Shown: positions 26,102-34,977 of the stretch, in pieces | How positions within the stretch are numbered: the first letter of the stretch is position 1 | Layout of the letters: each line of letters starts with the position of its first letter | Source: Ulvibacter antarcticus | GTDB taxonomy: Bacteria; Bacteroidota; Bacteroidia; Flavobacteriales; Flavobacteriaceae | Length of the DNA stretch: 64,000 bases | Assembly: GCF_003688405.1 (NCBI RefSeq) | Contig: NZ_REFC01000011.1 | Span: forward strand, 806,001-870,000 | Reading direction: 5' to 3' | Notes under the pieces: model-generated | The model's database searches: none | The model's input: only the letters and a program-made list of their open reading frames with translations | Told to the model about the DNA's origin: nothing | Position numbers and translations under genes: made by a program

Positions 26102-27543
26102 TCCTGTACCTATTAAATATCATTATTTTTCAGCTGCTATTTTTAGTAGTTTACGATCTTTTTCTGAAGAATGAAACGTTTTTCAACTGGAATCGCTTCT
26201 ACCTACTAATCACCCCCGTCTTAAGTATGATCGTCCCTTTAATTCAAATCGATTATATCCGGCAAAGCATTCCAGAACAGTTTGTGGTTACTTTACCCAC
26301 ATTGATTTTAGGTTCTACGGCTTCGGAAGGTATGTTAGCTTCGGAAACATTAGATTCCATTACAATTGTTGGCGATAAGGGATTCACTATTTCTGAAGTA
26401 TTCTTGCTGCTATGGGCGGTCGGAATGTGTATTTGTCTACTGATTTTTGTATATAAACTTTATAAAATTTGGCTACTGAAGCAATCTGGAGAAAAAACTT
26501 CTATCGATGGAATCATGGTTTACTTATTACCTGAAACCGATACAGCCTTTTCTTTTTTCAACAGTATTTTCTTAGGCGAAATGCTTTCCGAAGCACAAAA
26601 AACAAACATCCTTCTACACGAACAAGTTCATATAAAGCATAGACATTCGATCGATCTCTTATTTTTTGAACTTCAACGAATCATCTTTTGGTTTAATCCG
26701 TTGATCTATGTGTTTCAGAATAAAATGATCCTGCTTCAGGAATTCATTGCCGACTCGAACGCTGTGATAAAAAATGGAAAAAGAGCTTATTATGAAGGAT
26801 TACTATCTCAAGTGTTTAAAACTGAATCAATTTCAATAGTTAATACATTTTTCAAACAATCATTAATCAAAAAACGAATCACCATGTTACAAAAATCAAA
26901 ATCCAGAAAAATTGTGCAACTCAAGTATTTGTTGTTGCTGCCCATCGTGGGAATGATGTTAGTTTATACCGCCTGTTCTAACGAACAAAAGGATATATCG
27001 TCCGAAAATGAGTTTGTCTCAGACACCGAAGTGATGGACAAAATCAATGAGCTAGCGGAAGCTATCATGAAAAAAGGAAATCTATCCGAAGACGAAGTGA
27101 AAGCCTTAAAATTTCTATCGATGGAAGCTAAACCGGGTGATAAAGTGTATCTGTCGGTGCAGGAGTATTTGGATGATACTGTAAATGCCGATGTGCCTTT
27201 TGCGGTAATCGAAAAGGGTCCAACGTTTCCTGGCTGTGAAGATTTAGAGAATGAAGTTGCTAAGAAGTGTATGTCGAAAAAAATCACAGAGTTTGTAGGA
27301 GCTAATTTTAACACCAAAGTTCCCGGAACCGAATCACTTTCCGGACGTCAAAGAATATCTGTAAAATTTAAAATTGATGCTTCAGGAAATGTAGTGGATG
27401 TGCAAGCTAATGCAGAACATAAAGAGTTAGAGCAAGAAGCAATTCGAGTAGTATCGTCTTTACCTAAAATGCTGCCTGGCGAACATCAAGGTAAGGCTGT
27501 AGGTGTATTGTATGCACTTCCAATAATATTTGCATTAAATTAA
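26098..27543 (+). CDS. BlaR1-like M56 peptidase with TonB-type C-terminal domain
   Basis: A 481-residue membrane protein. N-terminal hydrophobic helices flank an M56 zinc-peptidase domain with HEQVH (HExxH) in LLHEQVHIKHRHS. A further membrane segment (LLLLPIVGMMLVYTACS) leads to an extracytoplasmic part ending in a TonB_C-like domain (RISVKFKIDASGNVVDV). The beta-lactam sensor domain of true BlaR1 is missing; the TonB-like domain takes its place, as is common in Bacteroidetes. It probably senses an envelope signal and relieves repression by the BlaI-like partner. A strong terminator follows. Confidence 0.9.
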   Translation: MILYLLNIIIFQLLFLVVYDLFLKNETFFNWNRFYLLITPVLSMIVPLIQIDYIRQSIPEQFVVTLPTLILGSTASEGMLASETLDSITIVGDKGFTISEVFLLLWAVGMCICLLIFVYKLYKIWLLKQSGEKTSIDGIMVYLLPETDTAFSFFNSIFLGEMLSEAQKTNILLHEQVHIKHRHSIDLLFFELQRIIFWFNPLIYVFQNKMILLQEFIADSNAVIKNGKRAYYEGLLSQVFKTESISIVNTFFKQSLIKKRITMLQKSKSRKIVQLKYLLLLPIVGMMLVYTACSNEQKDISSENEFVSDTEVMDKINELAEAIMKKGNLSEDEVKALKFLSMEAKPGDKVYLSVQEYLDDTVNADVPFAVIEKGPTFPGCEDLENEVAKKCMSKKITEFVGANFNTKVPGTESLSGRQRISVKFKIDASGNVVDVQANAEHKELEQEAIRVVSSLPKMLPGEHQGKAVGVLYALPIIFALN

Positions 27544-27560
27544 TATTGATCTTTGGGTTA

Positions 27561-27597
27561 AAAAAAAGTCGAAATCGAATTGGTTTCGACTTTTTTT
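27561..27597 (+). terminator. Terminator after the first blaI-blaR1 pair
   Basis: Arms AAAAAAAGTCGAAA (27561-27574) and TTTCGACTTTTTTT (27584-27597) pair perfectly around a 9-base loop. Confidence 0.9.
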
Positions 27598-27678
27598 ATA
27601 CTTCTCAATTTAAAAGATCTTTATGCCACAAAGAATTAAGTTTCAGTAAATTTGTACATTCGACCTATATTTTCTGAA

Positions 27679-28164
27679 ATGAAATACCCCTGGTTATTAC
27701 TTTGTTTTTGTATCCTGTCAAGCTCTTGTCGGTACTTTGAAACGGAAAAGATTTCCACCGAGACTTTCTACGAAGAAGAGCTACAAACGATAGACTGGAA
27801 GGAAGTAGATCAATACCCTGCCTTCGAAGAATGTGAGAATCTATCAGAAAAAAACATTCAGAAAAGTTGTTTTGAAAATACACTTTCAAGTCATTTGCGA
27901 CAAGCTTTCGATAAGCATAAAGCAGTAGCAATTCGCGACTTGAACGATACGGTAAGCCTCGCTTTTTCTATCGATAACAAAGGTAAGTTGCATGTAACAA
28001 GTATAAAAATGCCAGCCACCGTTCAAATTGAATTTCCCTTATTAAATTCCTGGTTAATGGAAGGAATAGACACCCTAAAACCTGTCGCCCCTGCTTATAA
28101 AAGAGGGGTGCCGGTAGCAACAGAATTTACCTTACCGATAGTGATAAAAACTACTGATTTATAG
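27679..28164 (+). CDS. Putative lipoprotein with TonB_C-like domain
   Basis: A 161-residue exported protein. MKYPWLLLCFCILSSSC looks like a lipoprotein signal with Cys17. The C-terminal half (AFSIDNKGKLHVTSIKM ... GVPVATEFTLPIVI) resembles the TonB_C-like domain of the M56 protein upstream and shares its FEECENLSEKNIQKSC-type cysteine region. A -7-like TAAATTTG (27647-27654) lies upstream, so it has its own promoter. It may be a partner of the M56 sensor; that is inference. Its 3' end overlaps the converging next gene by 6 bases. Confidence 0.6.
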   Translation: MKYPWLLLCFCILSSSCRYFETEKISTETFYEEELQTIDWKEVDQYPAFEECENLSEKNIQKSCFENTLSSHLRQAFDKHKAVAIRDLNDTVSLAFSIDNKGKLHVTSIKMPATVQIEFPLLNSWLMEGIDTLKPVAPAYKRGVPVATEFTLPIVIKTTDL

Positions 28165-29040
28165 ATTGAATTTGTAACCCAACGTAAGATCTACTGGAAA
28201 TTCACCGTTATTATCAACTCCTATCGCAACAATATCGTTATATGAAAAGGTGATATAACCGTTTCCAATGGCGTAATCCGCCCCAATTCCGAAGGCAGCA
28301 GGTGTATTAAAACTTCCTCCCGAATTGTCAACTATCGTTATAATATTTGTATCGGGGTCCTGCACTGGAATTTCTTTTTTGGAATAGGTATATGCCAAAA
28401 ATTTGGTATTTATAAACAGATCGAATTTCTGGGTTTTTACAATTTTAAATCTATAGTTTAATGAAAATTGAGTAAAAGCAGAGTTGTTATCCGGGTTCTT
28501 AAAAGTTTGCTTAAATCGAAAGACCATAGCATGTCTTTTTAAACGTACATTATCAACGATCTCAAAATCGACCCCGGCTACAGGCGTAATCGCATTGTTA
28601 TCATTAGTTGTATAAGCGCTGTTTGAAGCTCCTGCAAATACTCCCAAACGGGTGTTTAGTTTGATGGATTTAGTTTCGTGTGAATAGTTGGCATCTTTTG
28701 CTTTGTTATATTTTATCACAAAGGCAGAAAGACCTGGTTTTGTTAAGTTCACATTAGCAACACTTACTTTAGCATCGTCGGTTTGTAGTCTAAGCGCTTC
28801 TTTAAATTCTTCCTGATAGCGACCATCAACCTTAGTGTTTTTAAGCTCTACTATATTATTTCCTTTTTTCGAAAAATAGCGATACTCACCTTCTACGGTA
28901 TTCCATAACAAGGTAAGTGGACCTTCGATTTCGGTATATAGTTCGTAAGATTTCCCATCAACGGTATATTCTTGTTGGGCTTGAAGCGTGGTGACACATA
29001 ACATTAACGCCAAGATGGTGCATGAAAGTAGGTTTTTCAT
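28159..29040 (-). CDS. Exported protein, probable outer-membrane beta-barrel
   Basis: A 293-residue protein with a signal peptide (MKNLLSCTILALMLCVTTLQAQ). The first part (YTVDGKSYELYTEIEGPLTLLW) is a small domain; the rest is a series of amphipathic strands ending in DLTLGYKFNL, as expected for a barrel of the outer membrane with an aromatic-rich end. No exact family is recognised. It converges on and overlaps the previous gene by 6 bases. Confidence 0.65.
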   Translation of the reverse strand: MKNLLSCTILALMLCVTTLQAQQEYTVDGKSYELYTEIEGPLTLLWNTVEGEYRYFSKKGNNIVELKNTKVDGRYQEEFKEALRLQTDDAKVSVANVNLTKPGLSAFVIKYNKAKDANYSHETKSIKLNTRLGVFAGASNSAYTTNDNNAITPVAGVDFEIVDNVRLKRHAMVFRFKQTFKNPDNNSAFTQFSLNYRFKIVKTQKFDLFINTKFLAYTYSKKEIPVQDPDTNIITIVDNSGGSFNTPAAFGIGADYAIGNGYITFSYNDIVAIGVDNNGEFPVDLTLGYKFNL

Positions 29041-29085
29041 AAGGGCTTGATTTAGTTAAGGCTAAAGGTAAAAAATAAATTCAAT

Positions 29086-30228
29086 TTAGGCTTGTTTTTC
29101 GAATTTACGTCCTTTCCATTCATAAGTGCCGCTTATGCTTCCCAAAACGACTCGGATTACAAGCATGGGATAACTTAATGCACTTAAGATAAAGCGAAGT
29201 AGGTTGATCTTAGTTCCGAAGAATCCAGCGGTAGTTTTTAAAACGATATAATCCATGAAGAGTTTCAATACAAGAAATACGATAAAAACTGTCCAATGTT
29301 GAGGTCGATACAGACAATAAACAGGGATTATAAGTAAAAACACATTCGCTAAAAAAACCAGAAGTCCCAAAAGGGTCGAAAACGGATTTTTCTGTTTGGA
29401 AGTTTTCGACGCCCATCGAATTCTTTGATTGATAACATCTTCCCAACTTTTTTGTGGTTGAGTTACAACAATGGCGTCCTTAGATTTAAGATAACATACC
29501 TTTAAAGCGTCGTGTTTAATAAATTTTTCCATTAAAAATACATCATCACCACTGGCAATATGGTCGTTGCCAATAAAGCCTTTAACTTGATTAAAAACAC
29601 TTTTTTTATATCCCAAATTTGCACCGTTACAAAGTAAAGGGCGACCTAATGCAAAACTTCCAATTGTAACCCCTTGCAGACTGAGTCCATCGAATTTCTG
29701 GAATTCCTCTAATAAACTATCATTAGACTCATAACGAACGGGAGCCGTAATCATCATTGGATTATTTTCTTGAATATAAGCATCGAAGGTTCTAAGCCAA
29801 TTTTTAGGAAGTTCGCAATCGGCATCGGTGGTAAGGATCCATTCGTGTTTTGAAATGGTAATGGCAGCGGTGATCGCATCTTTTTTTGGGGAGGCGGAAT
29901 GCCTTTGATTTTTTATTATACGAAATGATATATTTTTATTAGTTGTTTGCTCTAAAATAATTGTCTGTATAATAGCTTCGGAAGCATCCGTTGAGGCATC
30001 ATCAATAAAGATAAATTCGAATAATTCAATTGGATAGTCAAGGTTTGAGATTGATTTTAATAGCTTCGGAAGGTTTTTAGCTTCATTCCGAAAAGGAATC
30101 AATACCGAAAAATGTGTTTGTGGCGAAATTCCTTCCGAAGAATAAATACTAAGCCTGAAAAAACCAATAAGAAGTACTATTAACGCAATACAGTAAGCCA
30201 CTATAAGAAAGCAAAATAGATAGATCAT
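29086..30228 (-). CDS. Membrane-bound family 2 glycosyltransferase
   Basis: A 380-residue inverting GT2 enzyme with an N-terminal membrane helix and three C-terminal ones. Motifs are IFIDDASTD (nucleotide sugar), TTDADC (DxD), SGDD and the acceptor/processive motif QRIRW (QxxRW). It transfers a sugar to a lipid or polysaccharide; substrate unknown. It overlaps the upstream flippase-like gene by 4 bases (ATGA), so both act in the same envelope-glycan step. Confidence 0.9.
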   Translation of the reverse strand: MIYLFCFLIVAYCIALIVLLIGFFRLSIYSSEGISPQTHFSVLIPFRNEAKNLPKLLKSISNLDYPIELFEFIFIDDASTDASEAIIQTIILEQTTNKNISFRIIKNQRHSASPKKDAITAAITISKHEWILTTDADCELPKNWLRTFDAYIQENNPMMITAPVRYESNDSLLEEFQKFDGLSLQGVTIGSFALGRPLLCNGANLGYKKSVFNQVKGFIGNDHIASGDDVFLMEKFIKHDALKVCYLKSKDAIVVTQPQKSWEDVINQRIRWASKTSKQKNPFSTLLGLLVFLANVFLLIIPVYCLYRPQHWTVFIVFLVLKLFMDYIVLKTTAGFFGTKINLLRFILSALSYPMLVIRVVLGSISGTYEWKGRKFEKQA

Positions 30229-31178
30229 ACCGTCGCAGGTTTAAATCTAAGTACATAAAAGCTTCCCCAGATTGCGGGGATTACAAAATTGAGTAGCCAC
30301 ATAGTAAGCACGGTACAGAGTACAGTGAGTTCAGGATATCCCGCCATAGAGAACAGCCACACTGCAACTCCTCCCTTAACAATCACATCAAATACAAAAA
30401 TTGTTGGAATAATCGAAACCAGTAAATACATGGAGAAAACCAGATATATATCAGAACTCGGTCGTGACTCACCACTAAATAGATACAATAGTAAAAGAAA
30501 CAATGTGCTAAAAAGTATATATCGTACGAGTGAATAAAGCAACACTTTAAATTTGACCGAAAAAGGAATTTTTTTGATATACTTTTTCAAGTTTGAAACA
30601 GATAATCCCTTAACTAACAGTTCTTTCTCTTTGTAAAAGTATGCCAAAAACCCTATAATTAATAAGATTAAAAGGAGCATTGAGATTTTTAAAGGAGAAA
30701 AATTTAGCTTGTAAGTTTCTATAATATAGTTGATTCCAACCACTCCAAAGAATGTGGTAACCAACATTTGGGTGCCGTTGGTCACGAGATTTAACACTAA
30801 GATTTTTTTGCGTTTATCTTTTGAATAAAACATTGCTTTAGCACCGTATTCTCCAATACGATTTGGTGTTGCCAACGAGGCCGTTAGCGATGCAAGACTC
30901 TGTTTTACTGCTTCTACGAACGAAATGGGCTGTAGTGTAGAAACTATGGTTTGCCATTTTAAAATTTCAAATAACCAATTAGAAACTGCCAGAGCAATAA
31001 TTATTACAAAGTAAATCGGTGAAATAGCTTTAGATTTTAGGATCACCAGAAAATCTGGAATTGAAAGCGCACTATCTGAAGTGAGCTTCACATAAATATA
31101 TCCAAAAGTCACAGCTACTATTAATACCTTTAGGGCAGACAGTAGATATTGTTTAGATTTGTGGCGGGAGGGTATCAT
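30225..31178 (-). CDS. Flippase-like integral membrane protein (UPF0104/AglD type)
   Basis: A 317-residue protein with about eight membrane segments, of the lysylphosphatidylglycerol synthase/AglD-type transmembrane family. Family features are VEAVKQSLASLTASLATPNRIGEYGAKAMF, with the conserved PxRxGE, and the closing IFVFDVIVKGGVAVWLF. Such proteins usually accompany glycosyltransferases, as here, and may move or help make a lipid-linked sugar. It is the first gene of the two-gene unit. Confidence 0.85.
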   Translation of the reverse strand: MIPSRHKSKQYLLSALKVLIVAVTFGYIYVKLTSDSALSIPDFLVILKSKAISPIYFVIIIALAVSNWLFEILKWQTIVSTLQPISFVEAVKQSLASLTASLATPNRIGEYGAKAMFYSKDKRKKILVLNLVTNGTQMLVTTFFGVVGINYIIETYKLNFSPLKISMLLLILLIIGFLAYFYKEKELLVKGLSVSNLKKYIKKIPFSVKFKVLLYSLVRYILFSTLFLLLLYLFSGESRPSSDIYLVFSMYLLVSIIPTIFVFDVIVKGGVAVWLFSMAGYPELTVLCTVLTMWLLNFVIPAIWGSFYVLRFKPATV

Positions 31179-31257
31179 TTGGCTAAAATACTAAAGATAT
31201 TAGTTATAATTATCCCAGTTTATAATTCCCAGAAACTAATTAAATAGTTTGATAGGC

Positions 31258-31812
31258 TTGAGCACAGAAAAGATCATATTAGGCATTGACCCCGGAACCA
31301 CTATCATGGGTTTCGGACTCATAAAAGTTGTGGGAAAAAAGATGCAGTTTTTGCAGCTAAATGAGTTGCAACTTTCCAAATACGATGATCATTATGTGCG
31401 TCTAAAACATATTTTTGAACGCACGATAGAACTAATTGACACCTTTCATCCAGATGAGATTGCGATCGAAGCTCCTTTCTTCGGAAAAAATGTACAATCT
31501 ATGTTAAAGCTGGGAAGAGCTCAAGGGGTGGCAATGGCTGCCGGACTTTCACGCGAAGTACCAATTACCGAATATTCTCCGAAGAAAATAAAAATGGCTA
31601 TTACAGGGAATGGTAATGCGTCTAAAGAACAGGTGGCGAAAATGCTTCAGAGTTTGTTGGGATTAAAGGAATTGCCTAAAAATCTGGATAGCACCGATGG
31701 TCTCGCAGCAGCCGTTTGTCATTTCTATAATGGCAATAAAATCGATACCGGTAAAAGTTATACAGGTTGGGCGGCATTTGTAAAACAGAACGAGAAACGT
31801 GTTAAAAAATAA
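31258..31812 (+). CDS. ruvC: Crossover junction endodeoxyribonuclease RuvC
   Basis: Resolves Holliday junctions. The catalytic acidic residues lie in LGIDPGTTIMGFG, IAIEAPFFGKN and the C-terminal DSTDGLAAAVCH. There is no ATG before the essential GIDPGTT block; the plausible starts are TTG at 31258 (reading STEKIILGID next) or TTG at 31249. Length is about 185 residues, normal. It is divergent from the flippase-like gene, with 70-80 bases between. Confidence 0.95.
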   Translation: MSTEKIILGIDPGTTIMGFGLIKVVGKKMQFLQLNELQLSKYDDHYVRLKHIFERTIELIDTFHPDEIAIEAPFFGKNVQSMLKLGRAQGVAMAAGLSREVPITEYSPKKIKMAITGNGNASKEQVAKMLQSLLGLKELPKNLDSTDGLAAAVCHFYNGNKIDTGKSYTGWAAFVKQNEKRVKK

Positions 31813-31874
31813 CTAGAACATGAGGCGTATAATTTTTTATTAAGACCATAAATTTTATTTTCCAACCACCAACC

Positions 31875-31944
31875 ACCAATCACCAATCACCAATCACCAA
31901 TCACCAATCACCAATCACTTATCACCAATCACCAATCACCAATC
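31875..31944. repeat. Heptanucleotide tandem repeat (ACCAATC)10 abutting hemW
   Basis: Ten in-register 7-bp units, nine perfect and one ACTTATC, running from 31875 to 31944. The hemW ATG is at 31948, so the repeat is the whole ribosome-binding region of hemW. More degenerate copies precede it from about 31861. Confidence 0.95.
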
Positions 31945-31947
31945 ACG

Positions 31948-33072
31948 ATGTCCGGAATTTATATTCATATCCCTTTTTGCAAACAAGCCTGTCATTACTG
32001 TGATTTCCATTTTTCAACTTCATTAAAAAAGAAAGGTTCTTTGGTCGAAGCGCTTTGTGTTGAATTAGAGCTTCGGAAAGCTGAGTTACAAGAAGAGGTG
32101 GAAACAATTTATTTTGGAGGCGGAACGCCTAGTTTATTAGCTTCGGAAGAGTTAGCGGCTATTTTTGAAACCATTTATAAACATTACAAAGTTTCGAAAA
32201 ATCCTGAAATCACCCTGGAAGCAAATCCAGATGATCTTTCCGAAGAAAAACTAAAAACGTTTAAATCTGCGGGTATTAATCGCTTGAGTATTGGTGTGCA
32301 ATCATTTTTTGAGGAGGATCTGCAATTAATGAATCGTGCTCACAATGAAAAAGAAGCATTCGCCAGTATTGAAATGGCACAGCTTTTTTTTGAAAACATA
32401 AGTATCGATCTTATTTATGGCATTCCTGGAATGACTAATGAGCGATGGCTTAAAAATCTTGAAATTGCTATTTCTCTTAACGTACCACATCTGTCCTGTT
32501 ATGCCCTAACGGTCGAACCAAAAACAGCTCTCGAGACATTTATTAAAAAGGGAATCGTGCCTGAAGTTGAAGATGGAGTAGCAGCCGATCACCACAAACT
32601 ATTAATTGCTGAGACCTCAAAAGCCGGGTACGATAACTACGAATTTTCGAATTTTGGAAAAGATGGGTTTTATTCAAAAAATAACACTGCTTATTGGCAA
32701 GGGAAACCTTATTTGGGAATAGGACCATCAGCTCATGGTTACAACGGAAAAGAACGAAGTTGGAATGTGAGCAATAATACCATTTATATCAAAAAAATAA
32801 GAGAAGGTGAATTGCCTTTAACAAAAGAATTGCTCTCCATAAACGATCGTTTTAATGAATATGTAATGACCGGTTTAAGAACCAAATGGGGAATTTCAAT
32901 GAAACGCGTCGAAACTGAGTTTGGTTCTGAATACAGAAAACACATTGATAATCAGTCAAAAAATCACATTAACAACGGAATTTTAAAATTCGATGGAGAT
33001 ATTTTAAAAATCACCGCCAAAGGAAAGTTTCTTAGTGATGGCGTTGCGAGTGACCTCTTTTTTATTGATTAG
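31948..33072 (+). CDS. hemW: HemW-type radical SAM protein (heme chaperone)
   Basis: A 374-residue radical SAM protein. The cluster-binding cysteines are Cys11, Cys15 and Cys18 in FCKQACHYCDF, with Phe rather than Cys at position 20, as in HemW and not HemN. GGGTPSLL follows, and the C-terminal HemN-like domain ends at a normal length. Older annotations call this oxygen-independent coproporphyrinogen oxidase; the motif favours the heme-trafficking protein. Its translation-start region is made of the heptamer repeat. Confidence 0.92.
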   Translation: MSGIYIHIPFCKQACHYCDFHFSTSLKKKGSLVEALCVELELRKAELQEEVETIYFGGGTPSLLASEELAAIFETIYKHYKVSKNPEITLEANPDDLSEEKLKTFKSAGINRLSIGVQSFFEEDLQLMNRAHNEKEAFASIEMAQLFFENISIDLIYGIPGMTNERWLKNLEIAISLNVPHLSCYALTVEPKTALETFIKKGIVPEVEDGVAADHHKLLIAETSKAGYDNYEFSNFGKDGFYSKNNTAYWQGKPYLGIGPSAHGYNGKERSWNVSNNTIYIKKIREGELPLTKELLSINDRFNEYVMTGLRTKWGISMKRVETEFGSEYRKHIDNQSKNHINNGILKFDGDILKITAKGKFLSDGVASDLFFID

Positions 33073-33249
33073 CCCATTCACTTGAGGTATTGGTAATAGA
33101 GCCTTGGGCAATCCAACCCAATATAGTCTGTCTATTTACATATGATTTAGAAGTCCTGCCTTAAATTCTATATCTAAAAAGGGTTTTACATTTCATTTCT
33201 ATGTAAGTATTTCAGATTGTTGTATCTTGATATCTCTAAAAAACGCACC

Positions 33250-34005
33250 ATGCTCGCTACTTTTAAGGTGGATAAAACACGTCAAACAGTCGATGTATCC
33301 AAACCTATTGATATTTCAATTCCTTTGGAAGCTTCAGAGCATAATCCCCTCGCCTGGTATCTTGACCTTCCGAAAATAGAGCCGGTAAAAATGGACGATT
33401 GGACGGGAAAAGTAAGTGAAGGTGCATCTGTTAATTTTAATAATATTTATTTTAATCCACACGCTCATGGAACACATACCGAATGTGTTGGACATATTAC
33501 AAGTAAGTTTATTTCAATAAATGAACAGCTAAAAGAGTTTTTTTTTACTGCAGAATTAATTACAGTTTTACCTGAAACTATAGGGGAAGATCAATTAATT
33601 TCGAAACTTAAAATTGAATCGGCATTGGGAGATAATCGCCCGGAAGCATTGATTATACGAACACTTCCAAACGATACAACAAAAAAAAGCAGAAAATATT
33701 CTAATACTAATTGGCCGTATCTTCATCATGAGGCTGCAACTTTTATACGTGAAATCGGTGTAAAGCATCTGCTAATAGATCTTCCATCGGTAGACAAAGA
33801 AAAAGATGACGGTAAGCTACTTGCTCACAGGGCATTTTGGAATTATCCGAAGGCGCCAAGAATGGATGCCACCATTACAGAATTTATCTACGTTCCAAAC
33901 TCAGTGAAGGATGACTCTTATATGTTAAACCTTCAAATTGCCTCTTTTAATAACGATGCTACTCCCAGTAAGCCCATCTTGTATAAATTTATTTCTTCTT
34001 TATGA
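33250..34005 (+). CDS. Cyclase-family metal hydrolase (kynurenine formamidase-like)
   Basis: A 251-residue protein of the cyclase/kynurenine formamidase family. The metal site is HAHGTHTECVGH (HxGTHxExxxH pattern), with SVDKE and HRAFW later. Substrate unknown. The ATG at 33250 (MLATFKVDKTR) is chosen over an in-frame TTG at 33217. It is the first gene of a tight run: the next gene overlaps its stop by 4 bases. Confidence 0.85.
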   Translation: MLATFKVDKTRQTVDVSKPIDISIPLEASEHNPLAWYLDLPKIEPVKMDDWTGKVSEGASVNFNNIYFNPHAHGTHTECVGHITSKFISINEQLKEFFFTAELITVLPETIGEDQLISKLKIESALGDNRPEALIIRTLPNDTTKKSRKYSNTNWPYLHHEAATFIREIGVKHLLIDLPSVDKEKDDGKLLAHRAFWNYPKAPRMDATITEFIYVPNSVKDDSYMLNLQIASFNNDATPSKPILYKFISSL

Positions 34006-34355
34006 AAACCACGCTCAAATTGGAGGAACTTGCCCAGTTTTTCTTCGGAATATTTTTGTTTTCCCAACTAGCATACGAATGGTGGGTGTTTCCGGCATTA
34101 CTATTGCTTCCGGATGTAGGAATGTTGGGTTATTTAATGAACCCAAAGATTGGTGCGATGACCTATAATCTGTTTCATCATAAAGGAATTGCGCTAGCTA
34201 TATTAATGATGGGTATGCTCTATTGGGGTGATTTTTATACATTAGTAGGAATTATTTTATTTTCCCATGCAGCCATGGACCGAGTATTTGGTTATGGTTT
34301 GAAATATGAGGATGATTTTAAAAACACACATTTAGGAAGGATAGGAAAGGACTAA
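34002..34355 (+). CDS. DUF4260 membrane protein
   Basis: A 117-residue protein with four hydrophobic segments, recognisable as DUF4260 from LPDVGMLGYL, YNLFHHKG and HAAMDRVFGYGLKY. Function unknown. It overlaps the gene before it by 4 bases and ends 1 base before the next. Confidence 0.85.
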   Translation: MKTTLKLEELAQFFFGIFLFSQLAYEWWVFPALLLLPDVGMLGYLMNPKIGAMTYNLFHHKGIALAILMMGMLYWGDFYTLVGIILFSHAAMDRVFGYGLKYEDDFKNTHLGRIGKD

Positions 34356-34356
34356 T

Positions 34357-34977
34357 ATGGAATTACTCTTTATAGGATTGGCGGTAGGTGCGATCACGGC
34401 GTATTTTGTTTTCTTAAGATTTAGCAAAAGTCGGCGAAAAGGACGAACGCATCAACAATCGGTTATTTTGATGGAAAAGATGAGAAGTGTTTGCAAGCTT
34501 ATCACGGTCGAAGGGAGTTTTTCTGAAATTTATTATTACGAAAATGTTCGTGAGAAGTGGATTCAGGCGATACTTGGCAAGAAAAAAGCTATATTATTGA
34601 TCGAAGCTAAAGCGCACGTGGGTTTCGATCTAAATAAGATTCAAATGGAGTCTGATCCCAAAAAAAGAACGATAATCTTAACTAATTTTCCGCAGCCTGA
34701 ATTGCTTTCGGTCGATACAGATTTTAAATATTACGATAAGAAAGAAGGATGGGCAAATCCGTTTACAAGCGCCGATCTTACCGAAATTACTTCCGAAGCT
34801 AAACAACATATCCTCGATAAAGTACCCGAAAGTGGCTTATTTGAGGAAGCATCCAAACAGGCTATGGATAGTATTCAACTTATGGAAACCTTGGTTGAAA
34901 CTATAAATTGGAAACTCGATTTTTCTGCTTTAACGCTGGATAAAGGCATGATTAATTTACCTTCAGAAACAAAATGA
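34357..34977 (+). CDS. DUF4230-domain protein
   Basis: A 206-residue protein with an N-terminal membrane anchor (LLFIGLAVGAITAYFVFL) and a DUF4230 domain (LITVEGSFSEIYYYENVRE ... ILIEAKAHVGFDL). The family resembles stomatin-like anchored proteins but its role is unknown. It lies inside the coupled cluster, with a 4-base overlap with the next gene. Confidence 0.85.
   Translation: MELLFIGLAVGAITAYFVFLRFSKSRRKGRTHQQSVILMEKMRSVCKLITVEGSFSEIYYYENVREKWIQAILGKKKAILLIEAKAHVGFDLNKIQMESDPKKRTIILTNFPQPELLSVDTDFKYYDKKEGWANPFTSADLTEITSEAKQHILDKVPESGLFEEASKQAMDSIQLMETLVETINWKLDFSALTLDKGMINLPSETK

Noticed and set aside
26098-27543. True beta-lactam resistance sensor BlaR1 (also 48116-50239)
   Set aside because: The M56 part fits but there is no penicillin-binding sensor domain and no beta-lactamase gene nearby.
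31861-31946. CRISPR-like look of the ACCAATC repeat
   Set aside because: Period is 7 with no spacers and no cas genes.
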